Source: Nitrospirae bacterium GWF2_44_13 (lineage in GTDB: Bacteria; Nitrospirota; Thermodesulfovibrionia; Thermodesulfovibrionales; UBA1546). From it: a DNA stretch of 64,000 bases. The notes beneath the pieces were generated by a model. The model saw only the letters and a list, made by a program, of their open reading frames with translations, did no database searches and was not told the origin of the DNA. This document shows positions 9,807 through 17,114 of this stretch, piece by piece. The stretch covers positions 107,127 to 171,126 of the forward strand of contig MHEE01000012.1 in NCBI GenBank assembly GCA_001805105.1, written 5' to 3'. Position numbers and translations under genes: made by a program. How positions within the stretch are numbered: the first letter of the stretch is position 1; each line of letters starts with the position of its first letter.

Positions 9807-9901
9807 ATCTTCTCCTGAGACAGCTTTGAAATGCTAATGAAATTTTAACATATAAGGACAATATCTATCGATAAGTAAACGGCATATAGGATTCGAGAGA
9901 A

Positions 9902-10000
9902 TTAAGGCTTTTTGATTATGTCGTGGGTACCGACTTTGCGAAGGGCATAAAAATCATCTTCTACCTCAAAGGGAAATGAAGCCTGATTTCGTTCCGACAG
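9902..10000 (-). pseudogene. in-frame 32-codon continuation after the DUF2283 stop
   Basis: Immediately after the TAA of the DUF2283 gene at 10001-10003, the same reading frame continues for 32 codons (…FPFEVEDDFYALRKVGTHDI…) before its own TAA. It has no start codon. It could be the remnant of a longer C-terminal part or of another small gene. The amino-acid content looks protein-like, but I do not recognise the family. Confidence 0.35.
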
Positions 10001-10210
10001 TTATGCAAACTGGAGTTTCTTCTCCATTGGTTTAAGAACATTTTTAAACATATACGAGGCTTTAAACAGTTCAACGCCTATGAGTTTGCCTTTGCTGTCA
10101 AGTTCCATATTCACGCCCGGAGATATTTCTACAACTTCGGCTTCCTCGCCTTCTTTTGCAAGGTAAAGAATATCCTCTTCTTCATCATAAAAGACCTTAA
10201 AATCGTCCAT
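10001..10210 (-). CDS. DUF2283 family small protein
   Basis: Function unknown. The frame is open to 10246, but Met13 (DDFKVFYDEEEDILYLA) is the likely start because DUF2283 proteins begin with a Y-D-x-E-x-D-x-L-Y pattern. The rest follows the family: VEISPGVNMELDSKGKLIGVELFKAS. About 69 residues. It directly follows another DUF2283 gene (10239-10451), so two diverged family members lie in tandem behind a BECR-like gene. DUF2283 proteins are often found beside small toxin-like genes. An antitoxin role here is inference. Confidence 0.75.
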   Translation of the reverse strand: MDDFKVFYDEEEDILYLAKEGEEAEVVEISPGVNMELDSKGKLIGVELFKASYMFKNVLKPMEKKLQFA

Positions 10211-10238
10211 TATATTTTCCCGAAGGGCTGCCGGTATT

Positions 10239-10451
10239 CTAAGCAACTACTAATTCGACAGGCAAAGGCCTGTCAATACCGACAGTTTTGCTTACATATA
10301 GCTTTTCAATCCCTATAGTCTTCCCATTTTTATCTTTTTTAAGGATAATGCCTTCTCCCGCCTCTTCACATACGACTTCATCCTCGGGATTGCCGAACCA
10401 AATATCCATTGTATCTGACTCATTGTTGTAATAAACTTTTACTTTGTCCAT
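10239..10451 (-). CDS. DUF2283 family protein, partner of the BECR-like gene (copy 1)
   Basis: Seventy residues, MDKVKVYYNNESDTMDIWF, then the glycine-containing middle EGIILKKDKNGKTIGIEKL and end VSKTVGI. The start region ATGGACAAAGTAA would overlap the true end of the upstream BECR-like gene by 13 bases once that gene's frameshift is corrected. The pair at 16482-16987 has exactly the same overlap. A ribosome site (GGAAGGAG) precedes the ATG. Candidate antitoxin or immunity partner, by arrangement only. Confidence 0.75.
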   Translation of the reverse strand: MDKVKVYYNNESDTMDIWFGNPEDEVVCEEAGEGIILKKDKNGKTIGIEKLYVSKTVGIDRPLPVELVVA

Positions 10452-10475
10452 ACAATTTCTCCTTCCTTTACCTTA

Positions 10476-10751
10476 TCAACAGGATATGCAGTTAGGGAAA
10501 AAACCTTCCTTTCCTGTATGCTTGACAACCACACAATATACTCTATCAGACTGCTTATAATAAAGAAAGACTTCTTTATCCATTTTGCTTTGTCTTATTT
10601 CATCAGGCATCTGCAAAACAAACTTTACAATATCTTCCTTATTTCTCATTATTGGATGTTTGAATATAGTAAGGTATTCCCAATACTGAACGGTGGTTCT
10701 GACTTCAATACCTATAGGTGTTTTTACAGAGAAATATATTTCAGATTTCAT
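10476..10751 (-). pseudogene. BECR-fold nuclease-like small protein (copy 1), frameshifted near the 3' end
   Basis: As read, 91 residues ending GKEGFFPNCISC. It matches the intact homologue at 16676-16987 up to the Val-Val-Val-Lys strand (YYKQSDRVYCVVVK versus DKYLCVVVK), then diverges at a run of six T (plus-strand A6 at 10498-10503). Dropping one T restores GFSLTAYPVDKVKEGEIVWT and a final Lys codon, ending TAA at 10439, which aligns with the homologue's ITAYFTDSIKKGDVLWKK. So the gene is either disrupted, sequenced wrongly, or expressed by slippage. It has a strong ribosome site (GGAGGG). The family resembles the barnase/EndoU/colicin/RelE-type nucleases of phages and toxin systems. That name is inferred from pattern. 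Confidence 0.6.
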
Positions 10752-10970
10752 CTTTTTCCCTCCACAATCTCAATATCTCCCGCACTTTCACGAAGTGACT
10801 CGCCGAGGCGAGCTACCCTTTACTCTCTTGTTCTTCTGCTCTTTTGCACTTTTGAGCTATCGAAAACCGGTCGCGGGCTCTGATTATTCCCCGATGCCCA
10901 GATTCCTCAGAGAGAGAAGGAATTTCAATTAAGTACAACCGTCCACTTAAACTCCTTCCTGTATATGGTA
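10752..10970. other. non-coding gap with short repeats inside the defence island
   Basis: No credible gene. It contains two small hairpins side by side (TTTCACGAAGTGA and CTCGCCGAGGCGAG, plus strand, around 10788-10813) and reiterated motifs on the minus strand of the type AAAAGTGCAAAAGAGCAGAA. A GGAAGGAG sequence on the minus strand near 10950 is followed only by very short frames. Confidence 0.4.
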
Positions 10971-11492
10971 TTATGGTTTTATGATTCCAAAATGCCAACC
11001 ATTGTCTTTAAGAAAATCGTCAAGGTTCATATGAGGCACTTTGAATTCACGGCAAACTGCCGGAATTCTTTTTGAAGATGAAATTTTCTCCTGACTTACC
11101 ACATATACCAATGTGTTCTGTCCAAACAAAGTAACTTCTTCCATTTTTTCAATAGCCAAAGCGATTATCCATGGGTCTGCCTGATCCTTTTCCTTTTCAG
11201 CGTCAATAAAGTCAGGAAATTTTTGCAAAATCTCTTCTACTTTTTTAGATTGTTTGTCTGTAATTCCGAAAAAATATCCCTTCTTATCCTTTATCCATTT
11301 TGCAATAAAATCAGGATTTTTTCTTTCAGGATTAAATTCTTCATAAACAAATTCGTGGGAGATTATTCTATCATTTTTAAAAAGTTTTTCAAGTTCTTCC
11401 CAAACATTTGGTATGGGAATATAATTCTGAATTCTATTCAACGAAATAAAAATGCTTGAATCAAAGCAATATATTTTTTCCTGATTACTCAT
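10971..11492 (-). CDS. DUF4411 family PIN-domain protein, putative toxin
   Basis: PIN-type nuclease, the probable ribonuclease toxin of a two-gene module. The frame is open to 11570, but Met27 (SNQEKIYCFDSSIFI) is preferred: its ATG overlaps the upstream antitoxin stop by eight bases (ATGAGTAA). Acidic residues expected for PIN catalysis are visible: Asp in CFDSSIF near the start, Glu in HEFVYEEF, Asp in EKDQADPWIIALA, and the C-terminal VVSQEKI strand with IPAVCREFKVPHMNLDDFL. About 173 residues. Pairing with an Xre-ImmA/IrrE gene is a known arrangement for DUF4411 proteins. Confidence 0.85.
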   Translation of the reverse strand: MSNQEKIYCFDSSIFISLNRIQNYIPIPNVWEELEKLFKNDRIISHEFVYEEFNPERKNPDFIAKWIKDKKGYFFGITDKQSKKVEEILQKFPDFIDAEKEKDQADPWIIALAIEKMEEVTLFGQNTLVYVVSQEKISSSKRIPAVCREFKVPHMNLDDFLKDNGWHFGIIKP

Positions 11493-12624
11493 TGCCGGCA
11501 ATGTAGTGAAACCCCATTCCGAGGGCATCGGATGCAGTTGTATAATCAATCTTGTTATTATAAACTGCATCTAAAATCAGATTGTAAAACTTTTCTCCTC
11601 TTATGCTTTTACTCAAAATCGGAGGCGCAGGCGCACCGGGTTTCTTACCTTTTTTCGGTGGAGGCGGTTGCTCTTTCAGTTCTTTCAGAATACCAAAAAA
11701 ATCTTTTTTGTTGACAAATCTTCTTTCAAAATTCCTTCTCAAATAAACCTCACGACTTACTTTAAATCGTCTTGCCACTTCACCGAGGTCTTTTATATTT
11801 TTTATGGGATAAACATTTGTATCAGGAATGAGAAATTTTCCTGCAAAATCGTTGCACTCAAATTCTATATCTTGTTTTTCACTGATAATATCAGGAAGGC
11901 AGATGCCAGATTGATGTTTGAAAATGTGAGCCAGTTCGTGAAACAATGTAAAAATCCTGCGTGGTTTAAAAGTGTCGGAATTGATAATAATTGCATAGGG
12001 CGGTTTATCGCCTGCATAGCAAAAGCCGTCCAATTCTTTTTCAGGCATAGAAAATTGGAAAACGAAAATTCCAAGTTCCCGCTCTATGCTGTTTCGCCAT
12101 TTTTTAAAAGCATCATCATACCCAAAAAACTTCTGTTGCTGGTCAATAGTAATTTTAAGTTTTCCTCTCAACCATTCCGTAATTTTTTCATCAAATACTT
12201 GTATTCCTTTTTTCAATCCCGATTTAATCGGGACAATCTCCCTTTGCCATCCGTATTGATTTATCCAATATCCCTCACCTAATATTTTTCTTGCAAGTTC
12301 AAGATATTTGTGTGCCCGTCTCATTGCCAAGAGTGTGTCGGGAGATAATCCGGCTTGACTGACGGCAAGATTTCTAAAGTCCTTTGGCGTTTTTAGTTTT
12401 GGCGGTGGTGTGGGCAATAAAAATACAGCCAACTGTCTTTTGTAATAGTTGGCAATGCTTTTCAGCATTCCCAAAGGGATTTCTTTTCCGTCGTTTTCCC
12501 AGTTGGAATACCTTTCCGTAGGAATATGCAGTTTTGTGGCAATGTCTTCTGCTTTATAACCCGCTTCCTCTCTTGCCCATTGCAAAACCTGCGGTTTGAT
12601 CTGTATCTTTATTGTTTGTGGCAT
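11485..12624 (-). CDS. Xre-family regulator with ImmA/IrrE metallopeptidase domain, putative antitoxin
   Basis: The N-terminal helix-turn-helix (about 8-60: QWAREEAGYKAEDIATKLHI, RYSNWENDGKEIP) is followed by an ImmA/IrrE-like zinc peptidase domain with HELAH at 229-233 and a downstream Glu in FECNDFAGKFLIP as third ligand. The C-terminus includes a proline/lysine linker (PPPPKKGKKPGAPAPP). Full length 379. Translationally coupled to the PIN gene by an eight-base overlap. In such pairs the Xre protein represses the operon and neutralises the toxin; the peptidase may control release. Lies immediately downstream of the restriction-modification genes. Confidence 0.87.
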   Translation of the reverse strand: MPQTIKIQIKPQVLQWAREEAGYKAEDIATKLHIPTERYSNWENDGKEIPLGMLKSIANYYKRQLAVFLLPTPPPKLKTPKDFRNLAVSQAGLSPDTLLAMRRAHKYLELARKILGEGYWINQYGWQREIVPIKSGLKKGIQVFDEKITEWLRGKLKITIDQQQKFFGYDDAFKKWRNSIERELGIFVFQFSMPEKELDGFCYAGDKPPYAIIINSDTFKPRRIFTLFHELAHIFKHQSGICLPDIISEKQDIEFECNDFAGKFLIPDTNVYPIKNIKDLGEVARRFKVSREVYLRRNFERRFVNKKDFFGILKELKEQPPPPKKGKKPGAPAPPILSKSIRGEKFYNLILDAVYNNKIDYTTASDALGMGFHYIAGNE

Positions 12625-12660
12625 TTTTTATCCTAACACAAATATACGGCTTAATCTTTT

Positions 12661-14100
12661 TTACTGCGTTAATAATATCTTTTCAATTTCATTACTTGCT
12701 TTTTTTAATTCTTCTTTCGTTTTATCTTTCAGTTGCTGTGCTTCTTTTCTGATTGCGGAAATATGCTCGGCAATTTTCTTTTGCTTGTCAAGCGGGGGAA
12801 CTGGAATAAGAAAATTCTCAACTTCAGGTTTTGTGGTATTTGGTCTCACCGACGTAATCGTAATGCTTCTATTGAGTTGCTCTTGAACAATTTTTGAGTT
12901 AAGCAAATAAAATAGAAAATGTTGATTTACTATTTTGGGGTTCGTTCTGATTGCAAAAGAAAATGAACCATAAGTATAACCAATAAACTCTTTTGTAACC
13001 ATTGCACACTTTCCAGTAGTATTGCCACATTGAACCATTAGTATGTCATTTTCTTGAACAATTTTATCTTTCAATTTAGGCGTGTTAAATTTGATGTATT
13101 CCACTTTATCCATATTGATGTAGCCGTCTTTCATAATATTTGTAACCCTTATCATTGGAAGTCCTTCATCTTCCGTAAAAGCATAATCTTGTGTAGGCAT
13201 TAAACCATAGTCAAGGAAAAGAATTATGTCTTTTAGTTTACAAATTTTAAAGGAAGAATTTTTCAATGAGTTAATGAATTTCTCATAGTTTAATCTGTGA
13301 TAGGTTGGGTCATACCTTTGCCCCGTAATTTTATTAAATGAAGTAGTAAATATTCTATTCTTCAAAGTGTTTTCTGGTGGTGCAGGTAAAGCAATGCCTA
13401 ACTCTTTCAGTAAATAATCATCAATGCCAGCAAGAAGTTTTTCGGCTGTGACTTCGTTTTGTTTTTTCTGCTCAACAACTCGTCTGGTAATTTCCAAAAC
13501 TCTTTTGTCGTGCAAAATCGGAATGGAAAGCAAGGCAGGATAATCTAATGCAGGTCTTGTTCCGCCTGTGGTATTTCTAAGTGCAAGTTTTTGTCCGACT
13601 GAACAATTCAAATATGCTGCAAGAATTTCACTAACTTCTTTGCTTTCAGTTTTTATTACAACAGAATGTTGATTAATGTTTCCCTCAAACCCTTTTGGTG
13701 CAACAGCGGCACTTGCAATTCTTCCTGTGATTGTAACCAACAAATCATTTTCAAATACTTGACTTCTTTTTAATAACCCATTGTGAGTTTCTTTGTTGAT
13801 ATATTTTACATCTGATAAATCCAAACCCCATTCAGTTACATTTTGAACTCTAAGAAATGGTACCCCGTTTTTTATATCAGAATAATATTTTTCTTCTTCA
13901 TCTCTTTTGGGTGTTGCTCCGCTTGCGATGGAACGCACATATTCACGAAGCTGTTTTGGTTTCTTTGATAAAACTTTTTTCTCCAGTTCAACTAATTCGG
14001 GAACATAATAAAAAGGGTCAAACCGTTTTTTAATCTCACGTCTATTGAGAATGAAGACTTTGTTTTTATTGAAAGTTGATGAAAGGGTAAAACTGCTCAT
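12661..14100 (-). CDS. hsdS: restriction-modification DNA specificity (S) subunit
   Basis: Recognises the target sequence for the neighbouring nuclease-methyltransferase. Two target-recognition domains are visible, the first around 40-215 (KQLREYVRSIASGATPKRDE … GNINQHSVVIKT … YPALLSIPI) and the second around 270-455 (LKDIILFLDYGLMPTQ … ENDILMVQCGNTTGKCAMV … FLIPVPPLDKQKKIAEHI). Each is followed by a helical spacer, giving the bipartite layout of HsdS. Length 479 is normal. ATG overlaps the methylase stop by one base (TAATG). AT-rich with a codon usage unlike the flanking core genes, consistent with transfer. Confidence 0.9.
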   Translation of the reverse strand: MSSFTLSSTFNKNKVFILNRREIKKRFDPFYYVPELVELEKKVLSKKPKQLREYVRSIASGATPKRDEEEKYYSDIKNGVPFLRVQNVTEWGLDLSDVKYINKETHNGLLKRSQVFENDLLVTITGRIASAAVAPKGFEGNINQHSVVIKTESKEVSEILAAYLNCSVGQKLALRNTTGGTRPALDYPALLSIPILHDKRVLEITRRVVEQKKQNEVTAEKLLAGIDDYLLKELGIALPAPPENTLKNRIFTTSFNKITGQRYDPTYHRLNYEKFINSLKNSSFKICKLKDIILFLDYGLMPTQDYAFTEDEGLPMIRVTNIMKDGYINMDKVEYIKFNTPKLKDKIVQENDILMVQCGNTTGKCAMVTKEFIGYTYGSFSFAIRTNPKIVNQHFLFYLLNSKIVQEQLNRSITITSVRPNTTKPEVENFLIPVPPLDKQKKIAEHISAIRKEAQQLKDKTKEELKKASNEIEKILLTQ

Positions 14101-16259
14101 TACTTTTCCGTTTTGTTGATGTGAGTAATAAATTTTGAAAGCTCTTTGCTAATTTCAATCAACTCATTGTTGCCTGTGTTTCTGCCTGTGGCATCGTATC
14201 CAATATCCTCGGCTATCGCCATAAAAATCGGATAGTCGTCAAGCACCTGCTGTTTGGCTGCAAGATATTTTTCAGCCAGTTCCTCTCTCAGCAAGTTCAC
14301 TTTGTCGGTAAAAGCAGTTTGCAATTTCCCCTTTTCTTCTTTACTCGATTCTCCGATTTCTTTTTTGCTTGACTTTGGATTTTTCTTTTTTGCTTCATCC
14401 TCTACTTTTTTTATTGCAACAATTTTTTCTTTCTCCCACTTCTCTACTGTTTCAATAAACTTATTGTCCTTCATTAAGGTTGTTTTCAGTTTCGTTTTCT
14501 GATTAGAAATTTTCTCGGATGCTTTTCCCTTATGCTTGCGTAAAAACAAAACAGAACTTTTTACTCCTGCACCCGTCTTAGTGAAAGCGGTTTGAGGCAT
14601 TGAAACTACTGCTACAATGCGATAGAGTTCTTCCAGATTATCTCTCACATACTGCAAACCGCTGTTAGTTAAAATTCCATCGGGGATTACGATTGCCAGA
14701 TAACCTTGTTCGGTTAAAAACTTATGACACTGTTCTAAAAATAAAATCTCTGTGCTTTGGCTGTCTCGTATTATTTCTTTAGTTGTTCCGTTTGTGCTTA
14801 ACCAGTCCAATTCTTTTTTGCCAAAACTGTATTGGTGCATATATGCTTTTTCGGTTTGCTTAATGATGCTACCGAAAGGCGGATTGGTAATTATGAAATC
14901 AAAAGTGTCGTATTCAAATTCTTTGTTCTTGGATTTGTTGCGTAATTCTTCATCGCTCAAAAGGCCGTCTGCTGCAATTACATTGGTGTGTCCGTCATCG
15001 TGAATAATCATATTCATTTTGGCGGTTCTTGCAATCTGGTCATTAATCTCAATTCCGAAAAGATTCTTTTCTGCGAAGTCGTGCCAATGTTTGTAATGGT
15101 CTTTCTCCTCTTTGTCTTTATCGTAAAATTCATTGGCTTGCTCTCTTACTTTGTCAAGCGCATACAAGAGGAAACCACCGCTGCCGCAACTTGTATCTAA
15201 AACCCGCTTTGAGTTGTTAATGGGCAAACTGGCCACAATAAATTTTACAATAGGTCGTGGCGTAAAATACTGTCCGAAATCGCCACGGAAATAACTATCC
15301 ATAAAAGTTTCAAATGCTTTGCCCTTGCTGTCAAGGTCGGTTTTGTTGAGGTTAATTCGTTGCAGATATTTTACAATGGTTTGCGTTTCATCGGCTGAAA
15401 GGTTAATGTCCTCTTTAAAAACTTCGGGGTCTTTTTTTCTGCCTTGCGAATACAATGCTTTAACTCGTTTTAAAAGTTCATCGGGTGTTTCGTCTCTGAA
15501 AATCTGAAAGTCGTAAGGGTCGCCCGATTTTCTCGGATGCTTTTCATCCCAAATTTTGCAGAAGATAAGTTTGTCTAACTCGTCAAATGCTACTGATGGA
15601 TTTCTTTGTCCGCCTCCCCAAAGGGCTTGATGTGCCTGAATAAAAATTTTTGTCAGTTCGCTTTCGCTAACAACTACAAGTTCAAAAAACTTTTGCTGCT
15701 TGCCATAATCAACTGTCGGCTCTTTTACTTCTCCTGCTTCTCCTGTTTCACTTTGCGAAATTCCGCCTTTCACATATTTGTAAGGTGCAAGTTTCTTTAC
15801 TCCGAATTGCGGAACATCTGGCGCTGAAATTCTGCTCTTGGGTTTCTTTTCGGGAACTTCGTAATACTCATTCTTTATTCGTGAAGTTATCCATACAAAT
15901 TTGCCGCCTTCAGCAACTGCATAGCTGTATGCTTGGTCAACGGCTTTGTTAAATTCTTGGTCGGTTATTTCTTCTTTCTTACATTCAGCAACAATAAAAG
16001 GGCTTTCACATTCATCGTCTGCGTAAACTATGATGTCTGCTTCTTTGGTTTCCGAACCCATCTGCACCGATACATAATTCTTAACTCGGTTTGCAGGATA
16101 GCCATAAATGAGAACTAAACTTAAAAATGCTTCTGCCTGAACTTTTTCTTCTGGATTGCTGAAGTTGCGTTTTTTATTTTGATGGATGTAAGTGATGAAG
16201 TTTCGTTCTTCATCAAACCTTACAAGTCCTTTTTCTATTCCTGTTTCAATTAAATTCAT
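14100..16259 (-). CDS. fused PD-(D/E)XK nuclease / N6-adenine DNA methyltransferase
   Basis: The single 719-residue chain starts with an HsdR-N-like nuclease domain: acidic region near 37-43, Asp75 in EADIIVYAD and Glu92-Cys-Lys94 in VAECKKEE, the D…ExK pattern. An HsdM-type methyltransferase follows: FGQYFTPRPIV at 328-338, SAM motif DTSCGSGGF at 355-363 and catalytic NPPF at 459-462. A lysine-rich helical region (about 585-690) precedes the end. No helicase motor subunit is present nearby. This is the composition of BcgI-like (RM plus S) systems rather than classical type I. Cleavage on both sides of the site, as in BcgI, is inference. Likely acquired horizontally. Confidence 0.88.
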   Translation of the reverse strand: MNLIETGIEKGLVRFDEERNFITYIHQNKKRNFSNPEEKVQAEAFLSLVLIYGYPANRVKNYVSVQMGSETKEADIIVYADDECESPFIVAECKKEEITDQEFNKAVDQAYSYAVAEGGKFVWITSRIKNEYYEVPEKKPKSRISAPDVPQFGVKKLAPYKYVKGGISQSETGEAGEVKEPTVDYGKQQKFFELVVVSESELTKIFIQAHQALWGGGQRNPSVAFDELDKLIFCKIWDEKHPRKSGDPYDFQIFRDETPDELLKRVKALYSQGRKKDPEVFKEDINLSADETQTIVKYLQRINLNKTDLDSKGKAFETFMDSYFRGDFGQYFTPRPIVKFIVASLPINNSKRVLDTSCGSGGFLLYALDKVREQANEFYDKDKEEKDHYKHWHDFAEKNLFGIEINDQIARTAKMNMIIHDDGHTNVIAADGLLSDEELRNKSKNKEFEYDTFDFIITNPPFGSIIKQTEKAYMHQYSFGKKELDWLSTNGTTKEIIRDSQSTEILFLEQCHKFLTEQGYLAIVIPDGILTNSGLQYVRDNLEELYRIVAVVSMPQTAFTKTGAGVKSSVLFLRKHKGKASEKISNQKTKLKTTLMKDNKFIETVEKWEKEKIVAIKKVEDEAKKKNPKSSKKEIGESSKEEKGKLQTAFTDKVNLLREELAEKYLAAKQQVLDDYPIFMAIAEDIGYDATGRNTGNNELIEISKELSKFITHINKTEK

Positions 16260-16292
16260 TCGGTTTTCGTAGTAATATTCTTAAAATCTATT

Positions 16293-16333
16293 TTCCCCCC
16301 TCAATCTTACCCCACGCGAGAGGGAAAGTTCAA
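16293..16333. repeat. CCCCCTCAATC-type direct repeat, copy A
   Basis: Plus-strand sequence TTTCCCCCCTCAATCTTACC followed by a GC-rich stretch and GGGAAAGTTCAA. A second imperfect copy (17002-17047) has TTTCCCCCTCAATCATACCC and GGGAATTTCAA in the same order. The two copies bracket the BECR-DUF2283 pair at 16482-16987 in direct orientation. Confidence 0.5.
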
Positions 16334-16355
16334 TAGTGCGGAAGTGGCTGAAAAG

Positions 16356-16472
16356 CTAAGGAGTCATCTTGCGTCTGGATGCGCCATATCTCGCCATGCT
16401 TTCCCTGACCTCAAACCCTATTTTCCTTTTCTTCGGTTCAGGTACAGTAGAAATGAGCTTGGATTTTTTCAT
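16356..16472 (-). CDS. possible 38-residue basic protein downstream of DUF2283 copy 2
   Basis: Small frame beginning MKKSKLISTVPEPKKRKIGF and ending GASRRKMTP, starting ten bases after the DUF2283 stop with a weak AAAGAG site before the ATG. Very basic (many Lys/Arg). I do not recognise it. It could be a third member of the small operon or a remnant. Nothing else in 16260-16481 looks coding. Confidence 0.35.
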   Translation of the reverse strand: MKKSKLISTVPEPKKRKIGFEVRESMARYGASRRKMTP

Positions 16473-16481
16473 CCACTCTTT

Positions 16482-16688
16482 CTATTTGGCCCCTGCAAGC
16501 GCTACTTCTATAGGGTGGTCTTTAAGAGAGCTTACCTTGAGGATTGAAAATCCGATAACATTACCCGCCATATCAACCTTTTCCATTATCTGGTCAGATG
16601 CTGTTTCCTTGAAATAACCTTCTTTTTTCTCAAACATAACTTCAAGATAATCCCCTTCAGGGTCATACCAGACTTTTACTTTTTCCAT
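16482..16688 (-). CDS. DUF2283 family protein, partner of the BECR-like gene (copy 2)
   Basis: Sixty-eight residues, MEKVKVWYDPEGDYLEVMFE, then a helical middle and VDMAGNVIGFSILKVSSL. Its ATG lies inside the end of the upstream BECR-like gene, overlapping by 13 bases (ATGGAAAAAGTAA). The copy at 10239-10451 starts the same way (MDKVKVYYNNESD). The conserved overlap argues that the pair is expressed and inherited as a unit. Function unknown; candidate antitoxin. Confidence 0.78.
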   Translation of the reverse strand: MEKVKVWYDPEGDYLEVMFEKKEGYFKETASDQIMEKVDMAGNVIGFSILKVSSLKDHPIEVALAGAK

Positions 16689-16987
16689 AGCACGTCTCCT
16701 TTCTTGATGCTGTCCGTAAAATAAGCTGTAATTGTAATTACAAAAGCATCATCTTGCTTAAATTTTACCACAACGCATAAATACTTATCTCCGATTGAGA
16801 GCCTATCATATTGTCTGTAATAGAGACTTGCTTCGTTATCGCTCTGCGATTTTATAACCCTATCGGGATATGACAGGGTTTCATTTATTTTATCGGTGTG
16901 TATCGCCATTTCAGGATGCTCTTTTATATGTTTAAGTCTTTCATCAGTCAGGCGGATAACATTCCCTTGATAATCAGTTATGTTCAT
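16676..16987 (-). CDS. BECR-fold nuclease-like small protein (copy 2), putative toxin
   Basis: The intact 103-residue version: RLTDERLKHIKEHPEM near the N-terminus, then a helix with TLSYPDRVIKSQSDNEASLYY, the strand KYLCVVVKF and the C-terminal ITAYFTDSIKKGDVLWKK. The R-x-x-H-I-x-x-H-P-E helix, central YY and terminal TAY strand match small phage-type BECR nuclease families related to RelE/barnase folds. His15-type and Arg residues could be catalytic, but this is inference. Good ribosome site GGGGAG. Overlaps the DUF2283 gene by 13 bases. Confidence 0.68.
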   Translation of the reverse strand: MNITDYQGNVIRLTDERLKHIKEHPEMAIHTDKINETLSYPDRVIKSQSDNEASLYYRQYDRLSIGDKYLCVVVKFKQDDAFVITITAYFTDSIKKGDVLWKK

Positions 16988-17001
16988 TTATTCTCTCCCC
17001 A

Positions 17002-17047
17002 ATTTCCCCCTCAATCATACCCCTTTCAAGCGCGGGAATTTCAAGAA
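17002..17047. repeat. CCCCCTCAATC-type direct repeat, copy B
   Basis: Second copy of the repeat at 16293-16333, in direct orientation, located upstream of the BECR-like gene. It includes the gene's own upstream region, so it may supply part of its leader. Confidence 0.5.
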
Positions 17048-17114
17048 AGAAAAAGGTGATGAAAGGGCGCCATCATCATGGCAGTCTCTTAAACTTTTTT
17101 TCTTAATGCTATAA

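Noticed and set aside
10476..10751. Classical -1 programmed frameshift at T TTT TTC in the first BECR-like gene
   Set aside because: The heptamer fits, but a -1 shift leads to an immediate TAA. The conserved tail needs a +1 shift (loss of one T).
10813..10998. Frame of about 60 codons on the minus strand after the PIN gene
   Set aside because: No matching family, no plausible start with a ribosome site, and it lies across short repeats and hairpins.
11668..12282. 204-codon plus-strand frame opposite the Xre-ImmA/IrrE gene
   Set aside because: Shadow frame, Phe/Lys/Asn-rich from AT bias; the minus-strand frame has HELAH and helix-turn-helix motifs.
10239..16987. Reading the duplicated small genes as attL/attR of a prophage or integrative element
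   Set aside because: No integrase, no tRNA end and no phage structural genes in the interval. The copies are diverged genes, not short att sites.
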